A stretch of 64,000 nt of DNA, taken from NCBI RefSeq assembly GCF_001043005.1, contig NZ_JYKZ01000001.1, positions 992,001-1,056,000 of the forward strand, read 5' to 3'. The translations under genes were made by a program, and so were the position numbers. The notes under the pieces were generated by a model, which saw only the letters and a list, made by a program, of their open reading frames with translations, did not search any database and was not told the DNA's origin. Origin of the DNA: Pseudomonas psychrophila (GTDB taxonomy: Bacteria > Pseudomonadota > Gammaproteobacteria > Pseudomonadales > Pseudomonadaceae). Shown one piece after another: positions 8,534-18,153 of this stretch. How positions within the stretch are numbered: the stretch's first letter is position 1; each line of letters starts with the position of its first letter.

Positions 8534-9788
8534 TTTCATTTCCTCGGGCGACACGTGGCAGGCGCAGCTCTGTGAGCGTTCCGCCATCCTCATGACTGTA
8601 GAGTTTTACCGAGCCGCCAGCGCGGGTCACGCTGGCCTTGCTCAAGAATAGGCCCAGACCGAAGCCTTTGCCCTTGGTGGTAAAAAAGGGTTTGCCGATT
8701 TGCTCGGCGATGGCCAACGGTACACCCGGACCGTGGTCACGAATACTGATGGTCAGATCAACTGCATCCCAGTCCAGGCAGACTTCCAGCCCTTCAGGGC
8801 AGGCATCGGCTGCATTGTTGAGCAAATTGAGCAATGCCTGGGTCAAGTCCGGAGGCGGCGCCAGGCGCGGAACAGGGCCGTGGCCCAGGCACTGAAAGCG
8901 GTAAGTGGCTTCAGGGCGCATCAAGTGCCAGCGATTCAAGGCTTCATCCAGCCACTGGGTGACGTCCTGGACCTCAATCGCCAACCGACGATTGGCCTCA
9001 GCGGCACGCACCAACTGCTGCAGGGTTTCCTTGCACAACTTGACCTGATCCTGGAGCACGCTCAGATCATCTTGCAGCTCAGGGTCCTGGTGATCGCGGC
9101 GCATCTCTTTAAGCAGCACACTCATGGTCGACAACGGCGTGCCCAACTCATGGGCCGCACCGGCCGCTTGCGTTGCCACCGCCAGCAATTGCTGGTCGCG
9201 CAGGCCTTCTTCACGACGCAGCGCACGCAGTTCTTCCTGACGGCGCAGTTCTTCACCCATCTTGGCAGCGAAAAACGTAATCACTGCCGCTGACAGGGCA
9301 AAACTCAGCCACATTCCGTAGATCTGCAGTTTTTCGCGGAAAAACGGCACGGTGTCTATGGGGTAAAACTGCATCAACAACAGGGTATAGAGCGCCAGCG
9401 CGATGCCGGTCAACACCAGCGAATAGCGCCAGGGCAACGTGACCGCGGCGATGGTCAGCGGCACCAGGTAATACGAAACAAAGGGATTGGCCGAGCCACC
9501 CGAGAAGTACAACAAGGCGCTGTGGATAAACAGGTCACAGGCCAGTTGCAGCGCATACTCAAGCTCAGTCACGGGCCAGGTTGTGCGCAACCGGATGGCG
9601 GTAAACGCGCACAACAGCATTGAAAACCCAAGGGTGATACTCAGCTGAAACCAGGGCAACGGCAGCAAGTTGAACAGGTAGGCAAAGCCAACCGAACCTG
9701 CTTGCGCGGCCAGTACCAACATGCGGATAAACGTAAGACGCCAGAGATTCTGGCGAGTCGCGGACAATAACTGAACGGGGGCGAGCAT
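8526..9788 (-). CDS. roxS: Redox sensor histidine kinase RoxS (PrrB/RegB/ActS family)
   Basis: A 420-aa inner-membrane kinase with about six N-terminal membrane segments. The quinone-binding signature GGSANPF (GGxxNPF of RegB) is at residues 97-103. The H-box AAHELGTPLST places the phosphorylated His at 213. Cys252 in the dimerisation helix matches the redox-active cysteine of RegB, and the N/G boxes (NLLNNAADA, DHGPGVP, GKGFGLGLFL) form the ATPase domain. ATG 9788 has an AGGAGA site 6 nt upstream; an ORF extension to 9911 lacks support. It forms an operon with roxR. Confidence 0.95.
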   Translation of the reverse strand: MLAPVQLLSATRQNLWRLTFIRMLVLAAQAGSVGFAYLFNLLPLPWFQLSITLGFSMLLCAFTAIRLRTTWPVTELEYALQLACDLFIHSALLYFSGGSANPFVSYYLVPLTIAAVTLPWRYSLVLTGIALALYTLLLMQFYPIDTVPFFREKLQIYGMWLSFALSAAVITFFAAKMGEELRRQEELRALRREEGLRDQQLLAVATQAAGAAHELGTPLSTMSVLLKEMRRDHQDPELQDDLSVLQDQVKLCKETLQQLVRAAEANRRLAIEVQDVTQWLDEALNRWHLMRPEATYRFQCLGHGPVPRLAPPPDLTQALLNLLNNAADACPEGLEVCLDWDAVDLTISIRDHGPGVPLAIAEQIGKPFFTTKGKGFGLGLFLSKASVTRAGGSVKLYSHEDGGTLTELRLPRVARGNENE

Positions 9789-9924
9789 GAGCTCTCCTGA
9801 TGAGCGCTCCAGGCGGATCGCCGAGAGTATAACCAAGCGGGCGGCCCCACAGGCAAAAGTGCGGCAAAGAGCCACAGTGTTTTTTGTGAAAAAGCGGCTA
9901 ATGGCCTGCATCTGGGCAAACTGT

Positions 9925-10010
9925 GTGGGAGCGGGCTTGCTCGCGATGGCTTCGATGCGGTCTGGCTGACAGACCCTGGTGCCTGCTTCGCGAGCAAGCC
10001 CGCTCCCACA
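9925..10010. repeat. REP inverted pair (locus 3)
   Basis: Facing REP arms GTGGGAGCGGGCTTGCTCGC and GCGAGCAAGCCCGCTCCCAC with a spacer of about 45 bp. It lies between the divergent roxS and SIMPL genes; the rest of the 328-bp gap shows no other clear element. Confidence 0.92.
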
Positions 10011-10116
10011 GTGGACAAAGAAGTAGCCGCCAAATGTATCGAAAATGTAATCGGGCGAACTGATGGCCGCTAATTAGAGTCATATAGCCATTATTGTCCT
10101 CATTCAAGGAGCTTCC

Positions 10117-10833
10117 ATGTCCAACATTCAACGCACCGCGGCCCTTTTGACCCTGAGCATCGGTGCACTGGCCAGCCTGCCCGCTCTGGCCGAAGACATT
10201 CATTACAACCAGATTTCCCTACGCGCCGAAGCGAGCCAGGAAGTCCCCCGCGACTTGATGATCGTGACGCTGTACACCGAAGCGCAAAACACTGATGCCG
10301 CCAAGCTGGCCGCAGAAATCACCACCTCCATGAACAAGGCCATCGGCCAGGCCAAGTCCGTCAAGGAAGTGACCTTGCGTCAAGGCAACCGCAACAGCTA
10401 CCCGATTTACGACAATAAAACCCAGAAGATCACCGGCTGGCGCGAGCGCGCCGAATTGCGCCTGGAAAGCACCGATTTCGCTGCATTGTCCAAGCTCACC
10501 GGTGATCTGATGCAAACCCTGAAAATGGGCAGCATGCAATTCACCGTCGCCAAAGCCACTCGTAAAACCAGCGAAGACGCGCTCCTCAAGGATGCCGTAG
10601 ACGCGTTCAAGGCTCGCGCTCAAATGGCCACCGACGCACTGGGCGGCAAGGGTTACAAAATCGTCAACCTGAACCTCAACACCAATGGTTACCCGCAGCC
10701 TTACATGCGTAGCGAGATGATGATGAAAGCCGCAGCGCCTGCGATGGACTCTGCACCAACGCCAGAAGTCGAAGCCGGCACCAGCGAAGTCAGCATGAGC
10801 GCCGATGGCGTGATTGAAGTACAGATGCAATAA
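10117..10833 (+). CDS. SIMPL domain-containing periplasmic protein (DUF541)
   Basis: A 238-aa protein with a clear signal peptide (cleavage after ALA near residue 25). The body has the SIMPL/DUF541 pattern: ISLRAEASQEVPRDLMIVTLYTE, a central GWRERAELRLES strand and a long helix around SEDALLKDAVDAFKARAQMATDALG. Related BP26/YggE proteins form oligomeric periplasmic rings and have been linked to oxidative stress, but no activity is established. ATG 10117 follows AAGGAG. It ends at its own terminator and is monocistronic. Confidence 0.88.
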   Translation: MSNIQRTAALLTLSIGALASLPALAEDIHYNQISLRAEASQEVPRDLMIVTLYTEAQNTDAAKLAAEITTSMNKAIGQAKSVKEVTLRQGNRNSYPIYDNKTQKITGWRERAELRLESTDFAALSKLTGDLMQTLKMGSMQFTVAKATRKTSEDALLKDAVDAFKARAQMATDALGGKGYKIVNLNLNTNGYPQPYMRSEMMMKAAAPAMDSAPTPEVEAGTSEVSMSADGVIEVQMQ

Positions 10834-10850
10834 GCCTTAAACGTCCTACA

Positions 10851-10886
10851 AACCCCTGAAGCCTTGAGGTTTCAGGGGTTTTTTTA
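10851..10886 (+). terminator. Rho-independent terminator of the SIMPL gene
   Basis: A 10-bp stem AACCCCTGAA/TTTCAGGGGTT with a short loop and a T7 tail. Confidence 0.92.
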
Positions 10887-11249
10887 TGCCATTCGGAAAA
10901 CACCTACAGACGGTCCTAATATTAAAAGGCATAGGCCTACAGGCGCTGTCAGCACCGGCTTACATCTTTCCAAGGCGAGAGTCTAGATAAGTAACAACGC
11001 TGTACCAAAACAGTGCATGCGCAACGCTTAAGGCTCCAAAGCACGTAAGAAAATGAGTCTAAAAGCCGGACGCAAACGATCAAATGCGTCATAACTTATA
11101 GATAAGCGACATTCTTGTACGATCGTTCCACATTTTCAAACTTCAGCCGCCTACACATATTGCATTGGGTATAGGCTGTGCATAAGTATCGCCGGGTCGA
11201 CTCACAAGGTCGCCCTCAAACCAAAAATGACAAAAATCATGAGGCCACC
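10887..11249 (+). other. Non-coding region upstream of the first DppA-type gene
   Basis: About 360 bp without a supported gene. It contains a TAGGCCTA palindrome near 10932 and an AT-rich stretch from 11080 to 11170 where a promoter is likely, but no confident -35/-10 pair could be fixed. Confidence 0.4.
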
Positions 11250-12875
11250 ATGTTCAAACACGCGGTCATTCCGTTTTTAGTAGGCGCCAGCCTGCTGGCA
11301 AGCGCACCTTTCGCCCACGCAGCGACCAACCTGGTGTTCTGTTCTGAAGGCAGCCCGGCGGGTTTTGACCCGGGCCAGTACACCACCGGTACTGACTTCG
11401 ATGCGTCGGCCGAAACCATGTTCAACCGCCTGAGCCAGTTTGAACGTGGCGGCACCAAGGTTGAGCCGGGCCTGGCAACCAGCTGGGATGTCTCGCCCGA
11501 CAACCTGACGTGGACCTTCCATCTGCGTGATGGCGTCAAGTTCCACACCACGCCGTACTTCAAGCCAACCCGCGACTTCAATGCCGACGACGTGCTCTTC
11601 ACCTTCAACCGCATGCTCGACATCAACCAGCCGTTCCGTAAGGCCTACCCCACCGAATTCCCTTATTTCACCGACATGGGCATGGATAAAAACATCGCCA
11701 AGGTGGAAAAGATCGATGACAAGACCGTTCGCTTCACTCTGAACACGGTCGATGCCGCGTTTATCCAAAACCTGGCCATGAGCTTCGCCTCCATCCAGTC
11801 CGCCGAGTACGCCGACAAACTGCTCAAGGAAGGCAAGCCTGCCGATATCAACCAGAAGCCGATCGGCACCGGACCGTTTGTATTCAAGAGCTACCAGAAA
11901 GACTCAAACATCCGTTACACCGGCAACAAGGACTACTGGAAGCCTGAAGACGTCAAGATCGACAACCTGATCTTCGCCATCACCACCGACCCGTCGGTGC
12001 GCATCCAGAAGCTCAAGAAGAACGAGTGCCAGGTCACCCTCTTCCCGCGCCCGGCTGACCTCAAGGCCCTTGGCGAAGACCCGAACCTGAAGATGCCCCA
12101 CCAGGCAGGCTTCAACCTGGGTTACATCGCCTACAACGTGATGGACAAGATCAAGGGCAGCAACGAACCCAACCCGATGGCCCAGCTCAAGGTCCGTCAG
12201 GCAATGGACATGTCGGTCAACAAGCAGCAAATCATCGACTCGGTGTATCAGGGCGCAGGCCAGCTGGCCGTTGGCGCCATGCCGCCGACCCAATGGTCCT
12301 ATGACACCAGCATCAAGGACGCACCGTTCGACCCGGTAAAAGCCAAGGAACTGCTCAAGGAAGCAGGGATCAAGGAAGGCACCGAAATCACCCTGTGGGC
12401 CATGCCGGTTCAGCGCCCGTACAACCCCAATGCCAAGCTGATGGCTGAAATGCTCCAGTCGGACTGGAGCAAGATCGGCCTCAAGGCCAAGATCATGAGC
12501 TACGAATGGGGCGAGTACATCAAGCGTTCCAAGGGCGGTGAGAACGGCGCGATGCTGATTGGCTGGAGCGGCGACAACGGTGACCCGGACAACTGGCTCG
12601 GCACCCTGTTCGGCTGCGACTCACTGGAAGGCAACAACTTCTCCAAGTGGTGTGACCCCGAGTTCGACAAGCTGGTGAAGGCCGCCAAGGCCACCACCGA
12701 TGTTGCTGAGCGCACAAAACTGTATCAACAGGCGCAGCAGCGACTCAAAAGCCAGGTTCCGATGACACCCATCGCACACTCGACGGTGTATCAACCCATG
12801 CGCAAGAACGTAGAGGATTTCAAGATCAGCCCGTTTGGCCTGAACTCCTTCTACGGGGTCAGCGTCGGCAAATAA
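11250..12875 (+). CDS. Dipeptide ABC transporter substrate-binding protein, DppA type (copy 1)
   Basis: A 541-aa periplasmic binding protein (SBP family 5) delivering peptides to DppBCDF. The signal peptide ends AHA around residue 24. The mature protein opens NLVFCSEGSPAGFDPGQYTTGT and contains the family signature around RDGVKFHTTPYFKPTRDFNADDV. A region GWSGDNGDPDNWLGTLFGCD is shared with the other two copies here, and its Asp and Trp are expected to contact the peptide. ATG 11250 with GAGG upstream is preferred over an in-frame ATG at 11178. It matches the dppA1-A3 group of the P. aeruginosa cluster. Confidence 0.93.
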   Translation: MFKHAVIPFLVGASLLASAPFAHAATNLVFCSEGSPAGFDPGQYTTGTDFDASAETMFNRLSQFERGGTKVEPGLATSWDVSPDNLTWTFHLRDGVKFHTTPYFKPTRDFNADDVLFTFNRMLDINQPFRKAYPTEFPYFTDMGMDKNIAKVEKIDDKTVRFTLNTVDAAFIQNLAMSFASIQSAEYADKLLKEGKPADINQKPIGTGPFVFKSYQKDSNIRYTGNKDYWKPEDVKIDNLIFAITTDPSVRIQKLKKNECQVTLFPRPADLKALGEDPNLKMPHQAGFNLGYIAYNVMDKIKGSNEPNPMAQLKVRQAMDMSVNKQQIIDSVYQGAGQLAVGAMPPTQWSYDTSIKDAPFDPVKAKELLKEAGIKEGTEITLWAMPVQRPYNPNAKLMAEMLQSDWSKIGLKAKIMSYEWGEYIKRSKGGENGAMLIGWSGDNGDPDNWLGTLFGCDSLEGNNFSKWCDPEFDKLVKAAKATTDVAERTKLYQQAQQRLKSQVPMTPIAHSTVYQPMRKNVEDFKISPFGLNSFYGVSVGK

Positions 12876-13174
12876 AAGGACCGGTGAATGCGGCTACAAG
12901 GTCGCATTCACTCATCTACCAGGACGGTGGAAATCACCTACAGCCTAAAGCCACTTCTGACTACATCAGAGGCTATAGGACGCCAAGACAATTCCTACAA
13001 GTTTGTCAGGCCTGACGCATTTACTGCTGTGGACCGACGCCATAACGTCGTCATCCAAACAGTCTATTGCGCCGGGTGCGGCATCGTAGCTGATGAAATC
13101 GACGCCCTGAACCGCACGCCTTTACCCAGGGCACGCGCTCAGGACTCAAAAACAAGAAAAGGATAGGGAACGCC
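12876..13174 (+). promoter_or_regulatory. Intergenic region between the first two DppA-type genes, with palindrome
   Basis: A 299-bp gap without a gene. It contains a perfect 12-bp palindrome GTCAGGCCTGAC at 13005-13016, a candidate operator for a local regulator such as PsdR (which represses dpp genes in P. aeruginosa). No gene for that regulator is in the window. The gap suggests the second binding protein has its own promoter. Confidence 0.4.
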
Positions 13175-14773
13175 ATGCGCAACCCTCTGGTTTTATCTGT
13201 GTTACTCAGCGCCGGCGTACTTGCCGGCAGCCCGATCGCAAACGCTGCCAACAGCCTGGTGTTTTGCTCCGAAGGCAGCCCGGCCGGTTTTGATACCGCG
13301 CAGTACACCACAGCTACCGATAACGACGCGGCCGAACCTATTTACAACCGCCTCGCCGAATTCGAAAAAGGCGGCACCGCCGCAGGCCCGGCACTGGCAA
13401 AAAGCTGGGATGTGTCTGAAGACGGCCTGACCTGGACGTTCCACCTGCGCGACGATGTGAAGTTCCACACAACCAAGTGGTTCACCCCTACCCGCAACTT
13501 CAACGCCGATGACGTGCTCTTCACCTTCAACCGCATGCTCAACCCCGACCACCCGTTCCGTAAGGCCTACCCGACCGAATTCCCGTATTTCACCGGGATG
13601 AGCCTGGACAAGAACATCGCCAGCGTCGAAAAAACCGACCCGCAGACCGTGGTCATGAAACTCAACTCGGTCGACGCCGCCTTTATTCAAAACCTGGCCA
13701 TGAGCTTCGCCGCCATCCTGTCGGCCGAGTACGCCGATCAGTTGCTCAAGACCGGCAAGCCCAGCGATATCAACCAGAAACCCGTCGGCACCGGCCCATA
13801 CGTGTTCCAGCGCTATCAAAAAGACTCCAACATCCGTTACGCCGCCAACAAGGACTACTGGGACCCAAGCCAGGTCAAGCTCGACAACCTGATCTTCTCA
13901 ATCAGCGTCGACGCCTCGGCGCGCATGCAAAAGCTGCGTAAAAACGAGTGCCAGGTCTCGCTGAACCCGCGGCCTGCCGACGTTGCCGGCCTCAAGGCCG
14001 ACCCGAAATTGCAGGTCATCGAAAAGCCAGGCTTCAACCTCGGCTATATCGCCTACAACGTGCAGCACAAACCGCTTGATCAGTTGCAGGTTCGCCAGGC
14101 GCTGGACATGGCCGTCAACAAGGACGAGATCCTCAAGGCCGTCTATCAGGGCGCTGGCCAGAAAGCGGTCAACGCCATGCCGCCAACGCAGTGGTCCTAC
14201 GACGAGACCATCACCGACACCGCCTACAATCCCGAAAAAGCCAAAGAACTGCTCAAGGCAGCCGGGGTCAAGGACGGCACTGAAATCACCCTGTGGGCCA
14301 TGCCCGTACAGCGCCCTTACAACCCGAACGCCAAGCTCATGGCCGAGATGCTTCAGTCGGACTGGGCCAAGATCGGGCTCAAGGTCAAGATCGTCAGCTA
14401 TGAATGGGGCGAGTACATCAAACGCACCAAAAACGGTGAGCATGACATCAGCCTGATTGGCTGGACTGGCGACAACGGTGACCCGGACAACTGGCTCGGC
14501 ACGCTCTACAGCTGCGACGCGATTGGCGGTAACAACTACTCCATGTGGTGTAACAAGGAGTACGACACGCTGGTCAAGAACGCCAAGATCGTGACCGACC
14601 GCGATCAACGCACCGTGCTCTACAAACAGGCCCAGCAGTTGCTCAAGCAACAGGTGCCGATCACTCCCATTGCGCACTCCACGGTCAACCAGCCACTGAG
14701 TGCCAAGGTCGAAGGATTCACGGTCAGCCCCTTCGGGCGCAACGCCTTCTCGGGCGTCAGCCTCAACGACTAA
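13175..14773 (+). CDS. Dipeptide ABC transporter substrate-binding protein, DppA type (copy 2)
   Basis: A 532-aa SBP family 5 protein, clearly a paralogue of the preceding gene: most of the sequence aligns without gaps, including CSEGSPAGFDTAQYTTAT, PTEFPYFTGM and IGWTGDNGDPDNWLGTL. The signal peptide ends near ANA at residue 25. The start has a strong AGGATAGGG ribosome-binding site. In P. aeruginosa the equivalent position, directly before opdP, is held by dppA3. Differences from copy 1 are scattered, so the two may bind different peptide sets. Confidence 0.93.
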   Translation: MRNPLVLSVLLSAGVLAGSPIANAANSLVFCSEGSPAGFDTAQYTTATDNDAAEPIYNRLAEFEKGGTAAGPALAKSWDVSEDGLTWTFHLRDDVKFHTTKWFTPTRNFNADDVLFTFNRMLNPDHPFRKAYPTEFPYFTGMSLDKNIASVEKTDPQTVVMKLNSVDAAFIQNLAMSFAAILSAEYADQLLKTGKPSDINQKPVGTGPYVFQRYQKDSNIRYAANKDYWDPSQVKLDNLIFSISVDASARMQKLRKNECQVSLNPRPADVAGLKADPKLQVIEKPGFNLGYIAYNVQHKPLDQLQVRQALDMAVNKDEILKAVYQGAGQKAVNAMPPTQWSYDETITDTAYNPEKAKELLKAAGVKDGTEITLWAMPVQRPYNPNAKLMAEMLQSDWAKIGLKVKIVSYEWGEYIKRTKNGEHDISLIGWTGDNGDPDNWLGTLYSCDAIGGNNYSMWCNKEYDTLVKNAKIVTDRDQRTVLYKQAQQLLKQQVPITPIAHSTVNQPLSAKVEGFTVSPFGRNAFSGVSLND

Positions 14774-14797
14774 ACACACCAATAGAACAGTGCCACT

Positions 14798-14856
14798 GTG
14801 GGAGCGAGCCTGCTCGCGAAGTTTTCAAGAGCATCGCGAGCAGGCTCGCTCCCACA
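14798..14856. repeat. REP inverted pair (locus 4)
   Basis: Two REP arms (GTGGGAGCGAGCCTGCTCGC and its complement) with a short spacer, forming a compact hairpin after the second DppA-type gene. It could act as a transcript 3' end stabiliser or attenuator before the porin gene. Confidence 0.92.
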
Positions 14857-15029
14857 CCAGAGTCCACAAACAACACCGTTGCATCAGCAGGTCACTTAAC
14901 CGGTGGCCCGCTCTAGCTTCGCCAATCGTGTACCAAGCAAACGTTTGCAATGCTTTAAGACGTTTCACAACAGCCGAGTCAAAACAAATAAAGACCGGCA
15001 ATAAAAAAGAAACCAAAGGAGCCCCAACC

Positions 15030-16394
15030 ATGAAAGTCACCAGCAGCACGTTACTAGCCTTGTCCATCAGCAGCCTCGCCGCGATGGCAAATGCCGATGA
15101 GTTCATGCCTACCGAACTGAAGGCAACCAGCGCTCAAAGCGAAACCAAGGGTTTTGTCGAAGAGCAGACGCTGGGCGGCACTACCCGCAACTGGTACGCC
15201 AATGAACTCAAGCGTCGCGATGATCGCTTCAGCTACAACAACCACGGCACCCGTGAATCCACCCCGCGCCGGATCAACTGGGTACAGGGCACGATCCTCA
15301 ACTACACCTCGGGCTTCACCGAAGGCACTGTCGGTTTCAGCACCCAGGTAGCGGCTTACAACGCCGTGGCACTGGACCGTGACGCCAAGGACATTGCCGG
15401 TCCCAACAACCGGACCCTGACCCACAGCGATGGCGATGCGGTCGGCCAGTGGAGCAAGCTGGGCCTGGCCAATCTCAGCGCCCGCATCTCCAACACCACG
15501 CTGACCGTAGGCCGACAGAACTTCAGCAGCCCGACCATCGATGTGATCGGTAACCGTGCACTGCCTTCAAGCTTTCAAGGGGTGGGCTTGCACAGCGAAG
15601 AGTTCAACAACTTGTCCTTCGATGCAGGCTCCTTTGACCGCGTATCCCCACGTACAGAAGCAAGCCTGAGCAAGTTCCGCAGCGAGTACGGCGCCACCGG
15701 CGTCGAAACCGATCGCGCCAGCGTTGCAGGCCTCAACTACCAGCCGTTTAAAAGCCTGAAAACCACGCTTTACGCGACCCACGTTGAAGACTTCTGGAAC
15801 CAGTACTACTTCGGTGCAGTGCACGACATGGGCGACAACGCCACGCTCGGCCTGAACACTAACTTCAACTACTACAAGACCCTCGACACCGGCAGCAAGG
15901 CCCTGGGCAACATTAACAACGACACCTTCAGCCTGGCCTTCGGCCTGAGTCATCTGGCTCATACCGTGACACTGTCGTATCAGCAAGTCAGCGGCGACGA
16001 ATACTTCGATTACCTGCACGAAACCAACGGTATCTACCTGGCCAACTCCCTGCTCTCGGACTTCAACGGCCCGAACGAAAAGTCGCTGCAACTGGCCTAC
16101 AGCATCAACATGGCGCAGTACGGTATTCCGGGCCTGAAGTTCAACGCTTACCACGCTCGTGGCTGGGACATTGACGGTACCAATTACAAAGGCACCGCTT
16201 ACGACGTGAAGAACATGGACGGCGAAGATCACTCCGGATACAGCATTGGCACGTCGTATGCAGTTCAGAGCGGCCCACTGAAAGCCACCGCGATTCGCGC
16301 CACTTACACCACGCACCGTGCCAGCAAAAACCAGTCTGACGGCAACATCAACGAGTTCCGCCTGGTGACCACCATTCCATTCAACATTCTGTAA
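15030..16394 (+). CDS. opdP: OprD-family outer-membrane porin, OpdP-like (peptide/glycine-glutamate uptake)
   Basis: A 454-aa OprD/Occ-type 18-strand beta-barrel with a signal peptide (cleavage after ANA, residue 22). Features are the conserved RRDDRFSYNN start of the barrel, the WVQGTILNYTSGFTEGTVGFS strand, alternating hydrophobic strands, and a C-terminal strand ending in Leu (VTTIPFNIL). Its place inside the dpp cluster matches opdP of P. aeruginosa, which admits dipeptides and carbapenems. ATG 15030 has an AAAGGAG site; the in-frame frame back to 14700 runs through the previous gene and the REP. Confidence 0.92.
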   Translation: MKVTSSTLLALSISSLAAMANADEFMPTELKATSAQSETKGFVEEQTLGGTTRNWYANELKRRDDRFSYNNHGTRESTPRRINWVQGTILNYTSGFTEGTVGFSTQVAAYNAVALDRDAKDIAGPNNRTLTHSDGDAVGQWSKLGLANLSARISNTTLTVGRQNFSSPTIDVIGNRALPSSFQGVGLHSEEFNNLSFDAGSFDRVSPRTEASLSKFRSEYGATGVETDRASVAGLNYQPFKSLKTTLYATHVEDFWNQYYFGAVHDMGDNATLGLNTNFNYYKTLDTGSKALGNINNDTFSLAFGLSHLAHTVTLSYQQVSGDEYFDYLHETNGIYLANSLLSDFNGPNEKSLQLAYSINMAQYGIPGLKFNAYHARGWDIDGTNYKGTAYDVKNMDGEDHSGYSIGTSYAVQSGPLKATAIRATYTTHRASKNQSDGNINEFRLVTTIPFNIL

Positions 16395-16482
16395 CGCCCA
16401 TAACACACCCAAAGATCGCGGCTGATTCGACGAATCAGCCGTAGTCGTTACGCAGGCTTACCCCATTCTGGAGAGGGTTGAT

Positions 16483-18078
16483 ATGAAAAGACTTCCACTA
16501 CGCACCGCCCTGGCCGTGGCGCTGCTGAGCACAACGGTCAGTGTGTGCGCCAAGAACCTGGTGGTCTGCACTGAAGCCAGCCCTGAAGGGTTCGACATCG
16601 CCCAATTCACCGCTGCCGTCACCGCCGATGCATCGGCTGAAACCATACTCAACCGCCTGGCCGACTTTGCACCCGGCACGACGGATGTGGAGCCAGCCCT
16701 GGCGGAACGCTGGGACATCAGCCCCGACGGGCTTGAATACACCTTTTACCTGCGCCCCGGCGTTAAGTTTCACACCACCGAATATTTCAAACCGACGCGA
16801 ACCCTGAATGCCGACGATGTGGTCTGGAGTTTTCAGCGCCAGCTGGACCCGAATCACCCGTGGCACGCACTTTCGCTGGTCGGTTATCCCTACTTTGAAA
16901 GCATGGGCTTCAAAGACCTGCTCAAAAGCGTCGAGAAAATTGACGATCTGACGGTAAAAATCACCCTCAACCACCCTGAAGCGCCGTTCTTGCGTGACGT
17001 GGCGATGCCCTTCACGTCCATCTACTCCGCTGAGTACGCCGACCAGTTGCTCAAGTCAGGCAAAACAGCAGACCTGAACAACAAGCCCATCGGCACCGGC
17101 CCGTTTATCTTCGTGCGCTACAACAAAGATGCCCAGGTACGCTTCAAGGCCAATCCGGACTACTTCCGCGGCAAGCCACCGAGCGATGCGCTGATTTTCG
17201 CCATCACCACCGACAGCAACGTACGCCTGCAAAAACTCAAGGCCAACGAATGCCAGATCGCGCTGTACCCCAAACCCGATGACGTCAAAAACATCCGCAA
17301 AGACCCTAACCTCAAGGTCGATGAACTGGCGGCCCTCATGACCAGCTATATCGCCATCAACTCCAGCCACAAGTACCTGGGCGATGTACGCGTGCGCAAA
17401 GCCATCGACATGGCCTTCGACAAGCAGACGTACCTCAACACCGTGCACGGCGAAGGCAATGCGCTGATAGCGATCAACCCGTACCCGCCCACCATGCTTG
17501 GCTACAACACCCGCATCCAGAACCCGCCCCGGGACCTGGACAAGGCGCGGGCGCTGCTCAAGGAAGCCGGTGTGCCCGAGGGCACCGTACTGACTCTGTT
17601 TACCCGTAACGGTGGCGGCCCGACCAACCCTAACCCGATGCTGGGCGCGCAGTTGCTGCAGTCGGACCTGCAGAAGATCGGCCTAAAACTGGATATCCGG
17701 GTCATGGAATGGGGCGAAATGCTCAAGCGCGCCAAAAGTGGCGAGCATGATCTGGTCTCTACCGGATGGGGGGGCGATAACGGGGATCCGGATAACTTCC
17801 TGACCCCGCTGCTCAGCTGCGAGGCGGCCAAGAACGGCGAAAACTATGCACGCTGGTGCAACAAGGATTTCGAAGCCTTGATCACCCGGGCGCGCAGCAT
17901 CACTGAACCCTCACAACGCGCAGAACTCTATCAACAGGCACAGATGATTTTTAATCAGGATCAACCCTGGATAAACGTGGCCCATCCTATGCTGTTTACT
18001 GCGATGCGCAAAAATGTCGAGGGCTATACGCTGAGTCCACTGACCAACAACAACTTCGCCACAACCCAGGTGAAGTAG
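16483..18078 (+). CDS. dppA: Dipeptide ABC transporter substrate-binding protein, DppA type (copy 3)
   Basis: A 531-aa SBP family 5 protein with a signal peptide ending near CAK (residue 24). It is more diverged than copies 1 and 2: it opens NLVVCTEASPEGFDIAQFTAAV and has GWGGDNGDPDNFLTPLLSCEAAK in place of the NWLGTL block. It sits directly before dppB, the position of dppA4 in P. aeruginosa, and is probably the binding protein co-transcribed with the permease. A hairpin at 18092 separates it from dppB. ATG 16483 follows GGAGAGGG. Confidence 0.93.
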   Translation: MKRLPLRTALAVALLSTTVSVCAKNLVVCTEASPEGFDIAQFTAAVTADASAETILNRLADFAPGTTDVEPALAERWDISPDGLEYTFYLRPGVKFHTTEYFKPTRTLNADDVVWSFQRQLDPNHPWHALSLVGYPYFESMGFKDLLKSVEKIDDLTVKITLNHPEAPFLRDVAMPFTSIYSAEYADQLLKSGKTADLNNKPIGTGPFIFVRYNKDAQVRFKANPDYFRGKPPSDALIFAITTDSNVRLQKLKANECQIALYPKPDDVKNIRKDPNLKVDELAALMTSYIAINSSHKYLGDVRVRKAIDMAFDKQTYLNTVHGEGNALIAINPYPPTMLGYNTRIQNPPRDLDKARALLKEAGVPEGTVLTLFTRNGGGPTNPNPMLGAQLLQSDLQKIGLKLDIRVMEWGEMLKRAKSGEHDLVSTGWGGDNGDPDNFLTPLLSCEAAKNGENYARWCNKDFEALITRARSITEPSQRAELYQQAQMIFNQDQPWINVAHPMLFTAMRKNVEGYTLSPLTNNNFATTQVK

Positions 18079-18091
18079 AACAATAAAAAAC

Positions 18092-18119
18092 CCGCCAGGG
18101 TTTACCTGAACCCTGGCGG
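18092..18119 (+). terminator. Intercistronic hairpin between the third DppA gene and dppB
   Basis: A perfect 11-bp stem CCGCCAGGGTT/AACCCTGGCGG with a 6-nt loop. No T-run follows, so it is unlikely to be a full terminator. It more likely stabilises the upstream message or attenuates, giving excess binding protein over permease. Confidence 0.7.
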
Positions 18120-18153
18120 ACTTGCCTAACCGGCTGATAAGGAACACCACACG

